Assembly (NCBI GenBank): GCA_963793105.1
Contig: CAWBZB010000004.1
Location: 372,001-436,000 of the forward strand
From: UBA10649 sp963793105
GTDB lineage: Bacteria > Actinomycetota > Actinomycetes > S36-B12
Reading direction: 5' to 3'
Length of the DNA: 64,000 nucleotides
Positions 1 to 8,439 of this stretch are shown one piece after another (the stretch's first letter is position 1; each line of letters begins with the position of its first letter). A program made the position numbers and the translations under genes. Below the pieces are notes generated by a model that worked only from the letters and a program-made list of their open reading frames with translations, searched no databases and was not told where the DNA came from.

Positions 1-1809
1 GAGCCGGTGGGCGATCACGAAGGCCGTGCGCTCGGCCCGCAGCTCGGCCATCGCCTGCTGGATCAGCACCTCCGTACGGGTGTCCACTGAGCTCGTCGCC
101 TCGTCGAGGATGAGCACCGTCGGGTCGGCGAGGAAGGCGCGGGCGATCGTGAGCAGCTGACGCTCCCCCGCGCTGATGTTGGCACCCCCCTCGGTGAGCG
201 GGGTGTCGTAGCCGAGCGGCAGCGTGCGCACGAAGTGGTCCACCCGAGCGGCGCGAGCGGCCGCCTCGATCTGCTCCTCGCTGGCGCGGAGAGCGCCGTA
301 CGCGATGTTGTCCCGGATCGTGCCCTCGAAGAGCCAGGTGTCCTGCAGGACCATCCCGAACGACCGACGGACATCGTCCCTGGTCATGGAGAGCGTGGGG
401 ACTCCGTCGATCTGGATGCGCCCGCCGTCCACGTCGTAGAAGCGCATGAGCAGGTTCACCAGCGTGGTCTTCCCGGCGCCGGTCGGGCCGACGATGGCCA
501 CGATCTGTCCCGGCTCCACGGTGAGATGGAAGTCCTCGATCAGCGGGGCGTCGGGCAGGTACCGGAAGGAGACGTCCTCGAAGGTGATCCGGCCGACCAC
601 CTCGTCGATCCGAACCGGGTCCTGCACATCCGGCTCCTCCTCCTTCTCGTCGAGCAACTCGAACACGCGCTCGACGGACGCCACTCCCGACTGCAGGATG
701 TTCGCGACTCCCGCGATCTGCGTGATCGGCATCGTGAACTGCCGCGAGTACTGGATGAACGCCTGGACATCGCCGAGCGACATGGTGCCGGAGGCCACGC
801 GCAGCCCGCCGATGACTGCGATCGCGACGTAGTTGAGGTTCGCGATGACCGTCAGGGCCGGCTGGATGATCCCGGAGATGAACTGCGCGCGGAAGCTCCT
901 CTCGTACACCTGCTCGTTGGCCTCGTCGAACTGGAGGATGGACTCCTCGCGATGCCCGAACACCTTCACCAGCTCGTGCCCGGAGAATGACTCCTCCACG
1001 TGGCCGTTTAGTTTCCCCGTCCAGGACCACTGCGCAACGAAGTGCGGCTGAGACCGCTTCGCGATCATCATGGTCACGACGAACGACAGCGGCACGGTGA
1101 GCAGCGAGATCACGGCCAACAGTGGGCTGATCCAGACCATCATCGCCAGGACACCGATCACCGTCAGCACCGCAGTGATGAGCTGCGTCAGGGTCTGCTG
1201 CAGCGTCGTGGCGATGTTGTCGATGTCGTTGGTGACCCGGCTGAGCACGTCGCCGCGGGAGGCGGTGTCGAAGTAGCGCAGGGGCAGGCGCCCCAGCTTG
1301 GTGTCGGTGTCCTCGCGCAGTCGGTACATCGTGCGCTGGGTCACGCCGGCCATCAGGTAGTTCTGCGCCCAGCTCAGCACGGAGCTGAGGACGTAGACGA
1401 CGACCACGAGGGCCAGGATCCTGGCCAGCGCCTCGAAGTCGACGCCCTGTCCCGGGGTGATCGTGAGCGAGGCGAGCAGGTCGGCCTGATCGGTCTGGCC
1501 CTGCGCCCTCAGCGCCTCGACGGCCTGCTCCTGGCTCGTGCCGGGCGGAAGCTGCCCGCCGACGACGCCCTCGAAGATCACGTTCGTGGCGTTGCCGAGG
1601 AGTTTCGGGCCGAGGACCGCGAGGAACACGCTCGCGCCTGCGAGCAGGAGGACGGCGGCCACGATCCACCGCTCCGGGTGCAGCCGTCGACTGAACCGCG
1701 CGAGGGACCCGCGGAAGTCCTGCGCCTTCGCGTCACTGACCCCCAAGCCGAAACCGCCCATGGGACCCCCGCCCATGGGGCCGCGCCGGACCGGCGCCTG
1801 CTGGCTCAT
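1..1809 (-). CDS. Heterodimeric ABC exporter subunit, consensus ATPase site (cut by window edge)
   Basis: Fused membrane-ATPase half of an ABC exporter. 603 codons are visible; the gene leaves the window at the H-loop (IAHRL), so only the extreme C-terminus is missing. The ATG at 1807-1809 overlaps the stop of the preceding subunit gene as ATGA, which fixes the start and implies coupled translation. A glycine-rich N-terminus (PMGGGPMGG) precedes the six-helix membrane domain (about residues 45-365). The ATPase domain has Walker A GPTGAGKT (about 438), signature ISAGERQ (about 545) and Walker B LILDEATSS with the catalytic Glu. The signature departs from LSGGQ, as expected for the partner of a degenerate-site subunit. 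The family (TM287/288, YheI/YheH type) exports drugs or lipids; the substrate here is unknown. Confidence 0.9.
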   Translation of the reverse strand, partial: MSQQAPVRRGPMGGGPMGGFGLGVSDAKAQDFRGSLARFSRRLHPERWIVAAVLLLAGASVFLAVLGPKLLGNATNVIFEGVVGGQLPPGTSQEQAVEALRAQGQTDQADLLASLTITPGQGVDFEALARILALVVVVYVLSSVLSWAQNYLMAGVTQRTMYRLREDTDTKLGRLPLRYFDTASRGDVLSRVTNDIDNIATTLQQTLTQLITAVLTVIGVLAMMVWISPLLAVISLLTVPLSFVVTMMIAKRSQPHFVAQWSWTGKLNGHVEESFSGHELVKVFGHREESILQFDEANEQVYERSFRAQFISGIIQPALTVIANLNYVAIAVIGGLRVASGTMSLGDVQAFIQYSRQFTMPITQIAGVANILQSGVASVERVFELLDEKEEEPDVQDPVRIDEVVGRITFEDVSFRYLPDAPLIEDFHLTVEPGQIVAIVGPTGAGKTTLVNLLMRFYDVDGGRIQIDGVPTLSMTRDDVRRSFGMVLQDTWLFEGTIRDNIAYGALRASEEQIEAAARAARVDHFVRTLPLGYDTPLTEGGANISAGERQLLTIARAFLADPTVLILDEATSSVDTRTEVLIQQAMAELRAERTAFVIAHRL

Positions 1810-3533
1810 CGAGTTCCCTCCAGCTGGGCCTGGGACGACACGATCTCGCGGTAGGCGACGCAGGACTCGATCAGATCGTCGTGGGTGCCGATGCCGACGA
1901 TCTCGCCGCGGTCGAGGACGATGATGCGGTCGGCGTTCATGATGGTGCTCACCCGCTGGGCGACGATGATGACCGTCCGGTCGCGAGTGCGGCCCGCAAG
2001 CGCGGAGCGCAGGCGGGCGTCCGTGGTGTAGTCGAGCGCGGAGAAGCTGTCGTCGAAGAGGTAGATCAGCGGATCACGGACGATGCAGCGCGCGATCGCG
2101 AGCCGTTGCCGCTGGCCGCCGGAGTAGTTGACGCCCCCCTGGTCGACCGGGGCGGCGAGCCGTTCGGGCAGCACGTCGACGAACTCGCGCGCCTGGGCCA
2201 CCGTCAGGGCGTCCCAGACCTGCTCCTCGGTCGCGCCGCGACGCCCGAACCGGACGTTGCTCTCGATGGTGCCGCTGAACAGGAACGCCTTCTGCGGGAC
2301 GATCCCGAACAGTGACCACAGGTCGTCCAGGCGCAGGTCCCGGATGTCGACGCCGTCGATGAGGATCGCCCCGGATGTGACGTCGAGCAGGCGTGGGAGC
2401 AGGTTCACCAGGGTGCTCTTGCCGGAGCCGGTACCGCCCACGATCGCGGTGGTGGATCCCGGCTCGAAGGTGCACGTGATCCGATGCAGGACGCTGTCCT
2501 CGGCTCCCGGGTACCGGAAGTCGACGTCGCGCAGCTCGATGCGTCCCACCGTGGGAGGTGGGACGGCGATCTCCGGCTCGACGATCTCCGGCTCGGTGTC
2601 GAGTACGGCCAGGATGCGCTCGGCCGATGCCGACGCTCGCGGGACCATCATCATGGTCATCACCGCCATCATCACCGACATGAGGATCTGCATGATGTAG
2701 GCCTGGAAGGCGAACAGGTTGCCGATGGGCATGCTGCCGTCGTCGATCAGATGCCCGCCGAACCAGATCGTCGCGATGATCGCCACGTTCATGATGAGCA
2801 TCAGCGTCGGGAAGACGAGAGCGAACAGCCGCGTGACCTTGAGCGACGTGTCGGTGAGGTCGGCGTTCGCGGCCGCGAATCGCTCCTCCTCGTGCGACGT
2901 GCGGACGAAGGCTCGGATGACGCGGATCCCGGCGAGGTTCTCGCGCAGGACCCCGTTGACCCGGTCGATCTTGACCTGCATCGAGCGGAACAGCGGAACC
3001 GCCTTGGCGACCATGATCCCGATCACCACGATCATGACCGGGACGGTCACGAGCAGGAGGCTGGATAGCTGCACGTTCTCCCGCATCGCCATGATCACCC
3101 CGCCGATGGCGGTCACGGGGGCGAGCACCATCATCGTGAGCCCGACCATGACCAGCATCTGCAGCTGCTGGACGTCGTTGGTGTTGCGGGTGATCAGCGA
3201 CGGGACGCCGAAACCGTGCATCTGCCCCAGCGAGAAGTGCTCCACGCGCCGGAAGAGGTCGCCGCGGACCTCGCGCCCGAACCGCATCGACGTGCGGGCG
3301 CTGAAGTAGACGGTGACCACCGATGCCAGCCCGACCAGGATCGACATCACGAGCATGACCGCGCCCGTGCGCAGGATGTAGGCGGTGTCGCCCGTGACGA
3401 CGCCGTAGTTGATGATGTCGGCGTTCAGGCTCGGCAGCACCAGGCTGGCGATGGCCTGCACCAGCAGGAGGAAGGCGATGAGGACGAGGACTCTCAGGTG
3501 CGGGCGCAGGTAGGCGACCAACAGTCTGGTCAC
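1806..3533 (-). CDS. Heterodimeric ABC exporter subunit, degenerate ATPase site
   Basis: 575-residue ABC exporter half-transporter and first gene of the two-gene operon. The GTG start (3531-3533) has a purine-rich GGGAGAG ribosome site just upstream. Residues 1-320 form the six-helix membrane domain. The ATPase domain shows Walker A GGTGSGKST (about 365) and a full signature YSGGQRQ (about 470). Walker B reads LFDDSFSALD, with Asp in place of the catalytic Glu, and the switch histidine is Gln (VAQRV). In known heterodimeric exporters one of the two ATP sites is altered in exactly this way and binds ATP without efficient hydrolysis. The intact site should combine this signature with the partner's Walker motifs. 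Substrate is not predictable. Confidence 0.92.
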   Translation of the reverse strand: MTRLLVAYLRPHLRVLVLIAFLLLVQAIASLVLPSLNADIINYGVVTGDTAYILRTGAVMLVMSILVGLASVVTVYFSARTSMRFGREVRGDLFRRVEHFSLGQMHGFGVPSLITRNTNDVQQLQMLVMVGLTMMVLAPVTAIGGVIMAMRENVQLSSLLLVTVPVMIVVIGIMVAKAVPLFRSMQVKIDRVNGVLRENLAGIRVIRAFVRTSHEEERFAAANADLTDTSLKVTRLFALVFPTLMLIMNVAIIATIWFGGHLIDDGSMPIGNLFAFQAYIMQILMSVMMAVMTMMMVPRASASAERILAVLDTEPEIVEPEIAVPPPTVGRIELRDVDFRYPGAEDSVLHRITCTFEPGSTTAIVGGTGSGKSTLVNLLPRLLDVTSGAILIDGVDIRDLRLDDLWSLFGIVPQKAFLFSGTIESNVRFGRRGATEEQVWDALTVAQAREFVDVLPERLAAPVDQGGVNYSGGQRQRLAIARCIVRDPLIYLFDDSFSALDYTTDARLRSALAGRTRDRTVIIVAQRVSTIMNADRIIVLDRGEIVGIGTHDDLIESCVAYREIVSSQAQLEGTR

Positions 3534-3605
3534 TTCTCTCCCTTCCTCGCTCCGACGGCAAGGCTAACCGCCCGGCCGGGCGTCCCTTCCCTCAGGACGC
3601 CCGCC

Positions 3606-4508
3606 TCATTCCTCAGGAGCCACGACGAGCTCCCGTCGGCTGCGCTGCGCCCACGCGACGCACGCCACGACCACCAGGGCGGTCACGAACGTCGCCGGCG
3701 TCACGACCTCGCCCAGGAGCAGAGCGGACCACAGCAGGGTGAGAAGTGCCTGCAGCTGCTGCACCTGACCGCCGTAGGCCGATCCCGCCATCGACAGTCC
3801 CCGGTACCACGCGAAGAACCCCAGGTACATGGACGAGATGCCCAGCAGGATGAGCGCCGTCCACTGACTCGTCGTCGGGTCGTAGTCCCCCGAGGTGGCC
3901 CACCACAGGATCGCAGTGGCCGGGACCGTGACCGGCAGCGCCAGCACGACCACCCAGGAGATCACCTGCCAGCCGGGCATCACCTTCGTGATGGCGGCAC
4001 CCTCGACATAGCACCACGACGAGCTCAGGACGGCCCCGATGATCAGCAGGTCGGCGATCCAGTCGCCGCCCTCGGCACCTCCGCGCGAGAGGGCGAAGAG
4101 CACGAGGGCCGCGGTACCCCCGCCCGCCGCCAGCCAGAACTGGCGGGGCACCCGCTCGTGAGACCGGAGCACCGCGAACATGGCGGTGGTGAGGGGCATG
4201 AAGGCCGCGATGACCGCGGCATGCGCCGACGTCGTCCGTTCCAGCGCGAGGGCCAGCAGGATGGGCCAGCCGAACACGGCGCCCAGCATCGTGAACACCA
4301 GCGGCTTCAGGTGCTCCCGGGCGGGCCACGGGACGCGCGCGAGGCCCAGCAGGACGATGGCGAGGCCGCCCGCGATGACGGCGCGGCCCGTCGCCGTGAG
4401 GAAGGGGTCGAACCCGCCCACCGCGACCTTGGTCAGCGGCAGCGAGAACGAGAAGAGCAGGACTCCGAGGAACGCCCAGATCAGGCCGACGCGGTGCAGG
4501 CGGTCCAC
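3606..4508 (-). CDS. EamA/DMT-family transporter
   Basis: 300-residue, very hydrophobic protein with about ten predicted membrane segments arranged as two EamA repeats (about residues 10-140 and 160-290), the architecture of the drug/metabolite transporter superfamily. Members move amino acids, nucleotides or other small metabolites across the inner membrane; no substrate can be inferred. The start is GTG at 4506-4508, 8 nt after the serA stop, so it is probably co-transcribed with serA. A serine-pathway-linked amino-acid efflux role is possible but unsupported beyond adjacency. Confidence 0.8.
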   Translation of the reverse strand: MDRLHRVGLIWAFLGVLLFSFSLPLTKVAVGGFDPFLTATGRAVIAGGLAIVLLGLARVPWPAREHLKPLVFTMLGAVFGWPILLALALERTTSAHAAVIAAFMPLTTAMFAVLRSHERVPRQFWLAAGGGTAALVLFALSRGGAEGGDWIADLLIIGAVLSSSWCYVEGAAITKVMPGWQVISWVVVLALPVTVPATAILWWATSGDYDPTTSQWTALILLGISSMYLGFFAWYRGLSMAGSAYGGQVQQLQALLTLLWSALLLGEVVTPATFVTALVVVACVAWAQRSRRELVVAPEE

Positions 4509-4516
4509 TCAGCAGG

Positions 4517-6100
4517 TCAGTCGAGGTCGACGGACTTGCCGGAGTGCGCACCGATCTCGGTGATGATGGCCTCCAACTGCTCCGGCGAGATGGCCGAGTC
4601 GACCGTCAGCACGATCAGGGCATGACCGGACTCGTCGCGGCTCACCTGCATCCCACCGATGTTGACGTTGCCCTCGCCCAGGACCCGACCCACGATCCCG
4701 ACGACACCGGGGCGGTCGTGGTAGCGCAGGAAGGCCATGTGATCGCTGACCGGGACATCCACGTCGAAGCGGTCGACCTCGACGACCTTCGCGGCGTTGC
4801 GTGGTCCGGCCACCGTGCCTGCGACGCTGACCTTCTCGCCGTCCGTCAGGGTGAGCGTGACGCGCAGCAGCGAGCGATGGTCCTCGCTCGTGCGGTCGCT
4901 CGTCAACGCGACCTCGACACCACGCTGCTCCGCAAGGACCGGCGCATTCACGAAGGACACCGGATCGTGGACGAGCATCTGGAAGACACCCTTGAGGGCC
5001 GACAGTTCGAGCACCCGCACGTCGTGGTCGGCGATCTCCCCCAGCGCCTCCACGTCCACCCGCACGACTGCCGCATCGGCGAGCGAGCACGCGATGGAGC
5101 CGATCTTCTCGGCGAGGGGCAGCATGGGCTTGATGGCCTCGTCGAGCTGGCCGCCCTGGACGTTCACGGCGTCCGGGACCAGCTCCCCGGACAGGGCGAG
5201 GCGCACGGACCGTGCGACGGCGATCCCGGCCTTCTCCTGCGCCTCGTCGGTCGAGGCGCCGAGGTGGGGCAGGGCCACGACGGTCTCGAGCCCGAAGAGC
5301 GGCGAGTCGGTGCAGGGCTCCTTGGCATAGACGTCCAGGCCGGCTCCGGCGACGCGTCCGTCCACGAGCGCCTGGTAGAGGGCCGCCTCGTCGACGATTC
5401 CGCCTCGAGCGGCGTTGATGACGTGCACGGTCGGCTTGACCTTGTGCAGCTCGGCGTCGCCGATGAGCCCGATCGTCTCGGCGGTCTTCGGCAGGTGGAC
5501 CGTGATGAAGTCGGCTTCGGCGAGCAGGTCGTCGAGGGACACCATGCGGACGCCCAGCTGCGCTGCCCGCGCCGGCTGGACGTACGGGTCATACGCGATG
5601 AGCTTCACTCCGAAGGCGCTCAGGCGCTGGGCGACGAGCACGCCGATGCGGCCGAGCCCTACGACGCCGACGACCTTGTCCGCCACCTCGACGCCCGTGT
5701 ACTTCGACCGCTTCCACTCGCCACGGGCGAGCGCCGAACTGGCCGGCACCACGTTGCGCGCTGATGCGAGCAGCAGAGCGACGGCCAGCTCGGCGGCGCT
5801 CACGATGTTGGAGGTGGGCGCATTGACCACCATGACGCCCGCCTGGGTGGCCGCCTTGATGTCGACGTTGTCGAGCCCCACACCGGCGCGAGCGACGACC
5901 TTGAGGCGCTTGGCTGCCGCGAGCGCCTCGGCGTCCACCTGCGTGGCCGAGCGCACGAGAATCGCGTCCACGTCGGTGATGGCTGCCAGGAGCGCGGCCC
6001 GGTCGGCGCCGTCGCACGAGACGACCTCGAAGTCGGGTCCGAGGGCCTCGACGGTGGCAGGGGACAGTTCTTCGGCGATGAGCACGCGGGGCTTGGTCAC
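4517..6100 (-). CDS. serA: D-3-phosphoglycerate dehydrogenase
   Basis: Catalyses NAD-dependent oxidation of 3-phosphoglycerate to 3-phosphohydroxypyruvate, the first step of serine synthesis in the cytoplasm. The 527 residues match the long actinobacterial type: bipartite catalytic and NAD-binding domain (1 to about 300) with nucleotide motif GLGRIG (about 150) and the Arg-Glu-His set in NAARGGIVDE, YAKEPCTD and LPHLGAST; an allosteric substrate-binding domain (about 320-440); and a C-terminal ACT domain (about 455-527, DRPGVVGIVG) for serine feedback inhibition. The start is GTG at 6098-6100. There is no Shine-Dalgarno sequence, but TAGACT lies 6 nt upstream, pointing to a leaderless mRNA. 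Confidence 0.96.
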   Translation of the reverse strand: MTKPRVLIAEELSPATVEALGPDFEVVSCDGADRAALLAAITDVDAILVRSATQVDAEALAAAKRLKVVARAGVGLDNVDIKAATQAGVMVVNAPTSNIVSAAELAVALLLASARNVVPASSALARGEWKRSKYTGVEVADKVVGVVGLGRIGVLVAQRLSAFGVKLIAYDPYVQPARAAQLGVRMVSLDDLLAEADFITVHLPKTAETIGLIGDAELHKVKPTVHVINAARGGIVDEAALYQALVDGRVAGAGLDVYAKEPCTDSPLFGLETVVALPHLGASTDEAQEKAGIAVARSVRLALSGELVPDAVNVQGGQLDEAIKPMLPLAEKIGSIACSLADAAVVRVDVEALGEIADHDVRVLELSALKGVFQMLVHDPVSFVNAPVLAEQRGVEVALTSDRTSEDHRSLLRVTLTLTDGEKVSVAGTVAGPRNAAKVVEVDRFDVDVPVSDHMAFLRYHDRPGVVGIVGRVLGEGNVNIGGMQVSRDESGHALIVLTVDSAISPEQLEAIITEIGAHSGKSVDLD

Positions 6101-6106
6101 CCGCGG

Positions 6107-6112
6107 AGTCTA
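6107..6112 (-). promoter_or_regulatory. -10 box of serA, leaderless arrangement
   Basis: TAGACT on the minus strand, 6 nt before the serA GTG. The spacing places transcription start at or next to the start codon. Inferred from spacing; no clear -35 element is seen. Confidence 0.5.
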
Positions 6113-6167
6113 CCGGCGGCCGGTGCGCTTCCTGACGCGAGTGACGCCGCCGTGTGAGGCCCGTCAC

Positions 6168-6181
6168 GGGCCATTGGGCCC
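6168..6181. promoter_or_regulatory. DosR/DevR-like inverted repeat upstream of hsp20
   Basis: GGGCC-ATTG-GGCCC, a perfect 5-4-5 inverted repeat about 110 nt before the hsp20 start. The DosR/DevR core has the same 5-4-5 geometry (GGGAC-TWWA-GTCCC), and alpha-crystallin-type hsp20 genes are classic DosR targets. The match is to the architecture and part of the sequence only, so the assignment is an inference. Confidence 0.4.
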
Positions 6182-6291
6182 TTGCCCCGCCGATGTCTCG
6201 GATCTTCCATGGAGGTGGACCCGGGTGGTTGCTGCCCGGTTAGCGCGACCAGCGCAGGCAGTCGCCCCCGGTACCTCTGAAGGGAGGATCG

Positions 6292-6753
6292 GTGAACAGC
6301 AAGGCACCCTCAACCGAAGTCATCCCCACCAGGAGAGTGGATCCCTTCCCTCGCCTGATGGACTGGTTCGAGAACCTCGTGCCGGTTGACGCGGGGTGGC
6401 GGATCAGCGAGCACCACACCATCAAGGTGGAGGAGCTCATGGAGGACGGAATGTTCGTGATCCGTGCCGAGATGCCCGGGGTGGATCCCGAGAAGGACAT
6501 CGACGTCACGGTCACCGACGGAGTCCTCACCATTCGCGGCGAGCGCCGCGAGGAGGAGAAGGACGATCGCCGCTCAGAGTTCTTCTACGGCAGTTTCGTC
6601 CGCAGCCTGACCCTGCCGACCGGTGTCGATGACACCTCGGTCTTGGCCGAGTACAAGGACGGCATCCTCGAGGTCCGGATTCCCATGCCGGAGCCGAAGA
6701 CGGCCCCGACCAGGGTTCCGGTCACCCGAGCTGAGAAGGAAGGCACCTCCTAG
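6292..6753 (+). CDS. Hsp20 / alpha-crystallin small heat-shock protein
   Basis: 153-residue ATP-independent holdase chaperone of the cytoplasm. The alpha-crystallin domain spans about residues 40-135: it opens with VEELMEDGMFVIRAEMPG and ends with the conserved ILEVRIPMP strand (GIL motif). The C-terminal tail is short and charged. The GTG start (6292) follows a strong AGGGAGG ribosome site at 6281-6287. A 14-bp hairpin lies 10 nt after the stop. The upstream 14-bp inverted repeat suggests redox or hypoxia control by a DosR-type regulator, as for mycobacterial hspX. No neighbouring gene appears to share its transcript. Confidence 0.93.
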   Translation: MNSKAPSTEVIPTRRVDPFPRLMDWFENLVPVDAGWRISEHHTIKVEELMEDGMFVIRAEMPGVDPEKDIDVTVTDGVLTIRGERREEEKDDRRSEFFYGSFVRSLTLPTGVDDTSVLAEYKDGILEVRIPMPEPKTAPTRVPVTRAEKEGTS

Positions 6754-6762
6754 GGATGACAA

Positions 6763-6794
6763 GGGCGGCGGGGAACCTCGGTTCCCCGCCGCCC
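6763..6794. terminator. Strong hairpin between convergent hsp20 and ilvC
   Basis: Perfect 14-bp G+C-rich stem (6763-6776 with 6781-6794) closed by a CTCG loop, lying between the convergent stops of hsp20 and ilvC. It lacks a U-tract, as is common for actinobacterial terminators, and could serve both strands. Confidence 0.8.
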
Positions 6795-6817
6795 TCACGT
6801 TCGCGGTCTGACGACGC

Positions 6818-7846
6818 TCAACGAGCAGCGGTGCCCTCCACGTAGTCGTCGCCCTTGTTGTCCACCCAGCTCATGAGGCCGCGGAGCTCACGCCCCACCT
6901 CCTCGATCTGGTGCTGCTCACCCTTGGCCCGGAGCTCCTTGAACTCCGGGGCGCCAGCCAGCTGGTCGTCCACGAAACGCTTGGCGAACGAGCCGTTCTG
7001 GATGTCGGCGAGGACCGCCTTCATGTTCTCCTTGACGCGCTCGTCGATGACTCGAGGACCGGAGACATAGTCGCCGTACTCGGCCGTGTCCGAGACGCTC
7101 CACCGCTGCTTGGCGATGCCGCCCTCGTACATCAGGTCGACGATGAGTTTGAGCTCGTGCAGGCACTCGAAGTAGGCGACCTCGGGCTGGTACCCCGCCT
7201 CCACCAGGGTCTCGAAGCCATACATCACCAGTTGCGAGGCGCCACCACAGAGCACCGCCTGCTCGCCGAACAGGTCGGTCTCGCACTCCTCGGTGAAGGT
7301 CGTCTTGATGCCGCCGGCGCGCAGAGCGCCGATCGCCTTGGCGTAGGAGAGCGTGAGCGGCCATGCCTCGCCCGTCGCGTCCTGCTCGACCGCGACGATG
7401 GCCGGAACGCCGCGGCCCGCGACGTACTCGCGCCGGACCAGATGGCCGGGGCCCTTGGGGGCGACCATGCACACGTCCACGTAGTCCGGCGGCGTGATGT
7501 AGCCGAAGCGGATGTTGAAGCCGTGGGCGAAGAAGAGGGCGTCGCCCTCCTGCAGGTTGGGCTCGATCGACTCCTTGTACAGGCCCGCCTGGACGTGGTC
7601 GGGCGCCAGGATCATGATCACGTCCGCCTCGGCGGCCGCCGTGGCCGGATCCACGACCCGCAGCCCAGCCTCCTCAGCCTTGGCCGCGCTCTTCGATCCC
7701 GGCCGCAGGCCGACCCGGACGTCGACACCCGAGTCGCGCAGGGACATCGCATGCGCGTGCCCCTGGCTCCCGAAGCCGATGATCGCGACCACGCGGTTCT
7801 GGATGATGGACAGGTCGGCATCGTCGTCGTAGAACAGTTCGGCCAC
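6818..7846 (-). CDS. ilvC: Ketol-acid reductoisomerase, class I
   Basis: Converts acetolactate or acetohydroxybutyrate to the dihydroxy acid by Mg-dependent isomerisation and NADPH reduction; second common step of valine and isoleucine synthesis. 342 residues, as expected for class I. The N-terminal Rossmann motif is GFGSQGHAHA (about 24-33); the C-terminal knotted domain carries the metal ligands in region TEECETDLFGEQ and later Glu residues. The reading frame stays open far upstream, but the GTG at 7844-7846 (protein VAELFYDDD) has a GAGGAG ribosome site and fits family length. Third gene of ilvB-ilvN-ilvC, 68 nt after ilvN. Confidence 0.96.
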   Translation of the reverse strand: MAELFYDDDADLSIIQNRVVAIIGFGSQGHAHAMSLRDSGVDVRVGLRPGSKSAAKAEEAGLRVVDPATAAAEADVIMILAPDHVQAGLYKESIEPNLQEGDALFFAHGFNIRFGYITPPDYVDVCMVAPKGPGHLVRREYVAGRGVPAIVAVEQDATGEAWPLTLSYAKAIGALRAGGIKTTFTEECETDLFGEQAVLCGGASQLVMYGFETLVEAGYQPEVAYFECLHELKLIVDLMYEGGIAKQRWSVSDTAEYGDYVSGPRVIDERVKENMKAVLADIQNGSFAKRFVDDQLAGAPEFKELRAKGEQHQIEEVGRELRGLMSWVDNKGDDYVEGTAAR

Positions 7847-7914
7847 GGTGGGCTCTCCTCTGGTGAACGGGCGGATATGCGTGGGCAGGGTATCGGTTGC
7901 GGGGGCAGTGCCGG

Positions 7915-8439
7915 TCAGGCGGAGCGGTCGACCGAACGGATCGACCGGTCCGTGATCGAACGGGGTCCGCGGCCCACGGCGACCATCCCGGACTTGACCA
8001 GTTCCTTGATCCCGAACGGTTCGAGGACGCGGAGCAGCGCTTGGAGCTTGTCGGCCTTGCCCGTCGCCTCGATGGTCACGGCGTCGGGTGCGACGTCGAC
8101 GACCTTTGCCCGGAAGAGCTGTGCCGTCTCCAGCACGTGGGATCGTGTCTCGGAGTCCGATCGCACCTTCACAAGCATGATCTCGCGCTGCACTGAGGCG
8201 TCCGGGTCGAGCTCGACGATCTTCAGCACGTTGATCAGCTTGTTGAGCTGCTTCGTCACCTGCTCGAGGGCAAGACCCTCGACGGTGACGACGATCGTCA
8301 TCCTGGACACGTCCGGGATCTCGGTCGGGCCGACGGCGAGTGACTCGATATTGAAGCCACGTCGCGAGAACAGGCTCGCGATGCGGGCCAGGACGCCGGG
8401 CTTGTCCTCGACGAGGACGGAGAGCGTGTGTCGGGACAT
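7915..8439 (-). CDS. ilvN: Acetolactate synthase small (regulatory) subunit
   Basis: 174-residue regulatory subunit that activates IlvB and confers valine feedback inhibition. The N-terminal ACT domain (MSRHTLSVLVEDKPGVLARI, about 1-75) holds the effector site; the C-terminal half (about 85-165, including ATGKADKLQALL) is the second ACT-like domain of ALS small subunits. The ATG (8437-8439) overlaps the ilvB stop as ATGA, so the two subunits are translationally coupled. Confidence 0.95.
   Translation of the reverse strand: MSRHTLSVLVEDKPGVLARIASLFSRRGFNIESLAVGPTEIPDVSRMTIVVTVEGLALEQVTKQLNKLINVLKIVELDPDASVQREIMLVKVRSDSETRSHVLETAQLFRAKVVDVAPDAVTIEATGKADKLQALLRVLEPFGIKELVKSGMVAVGRGPRSITDRSIRSVDRSA

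Noticed and set aside
3216..4625. Long plus-strand reading frame of 469 codons opposite the ABC and EamA genes
   Set aside because: His/Arg/Gly-rich antisense translation of G+C-rich codons; the minus strand encodes recognisable proteins here.
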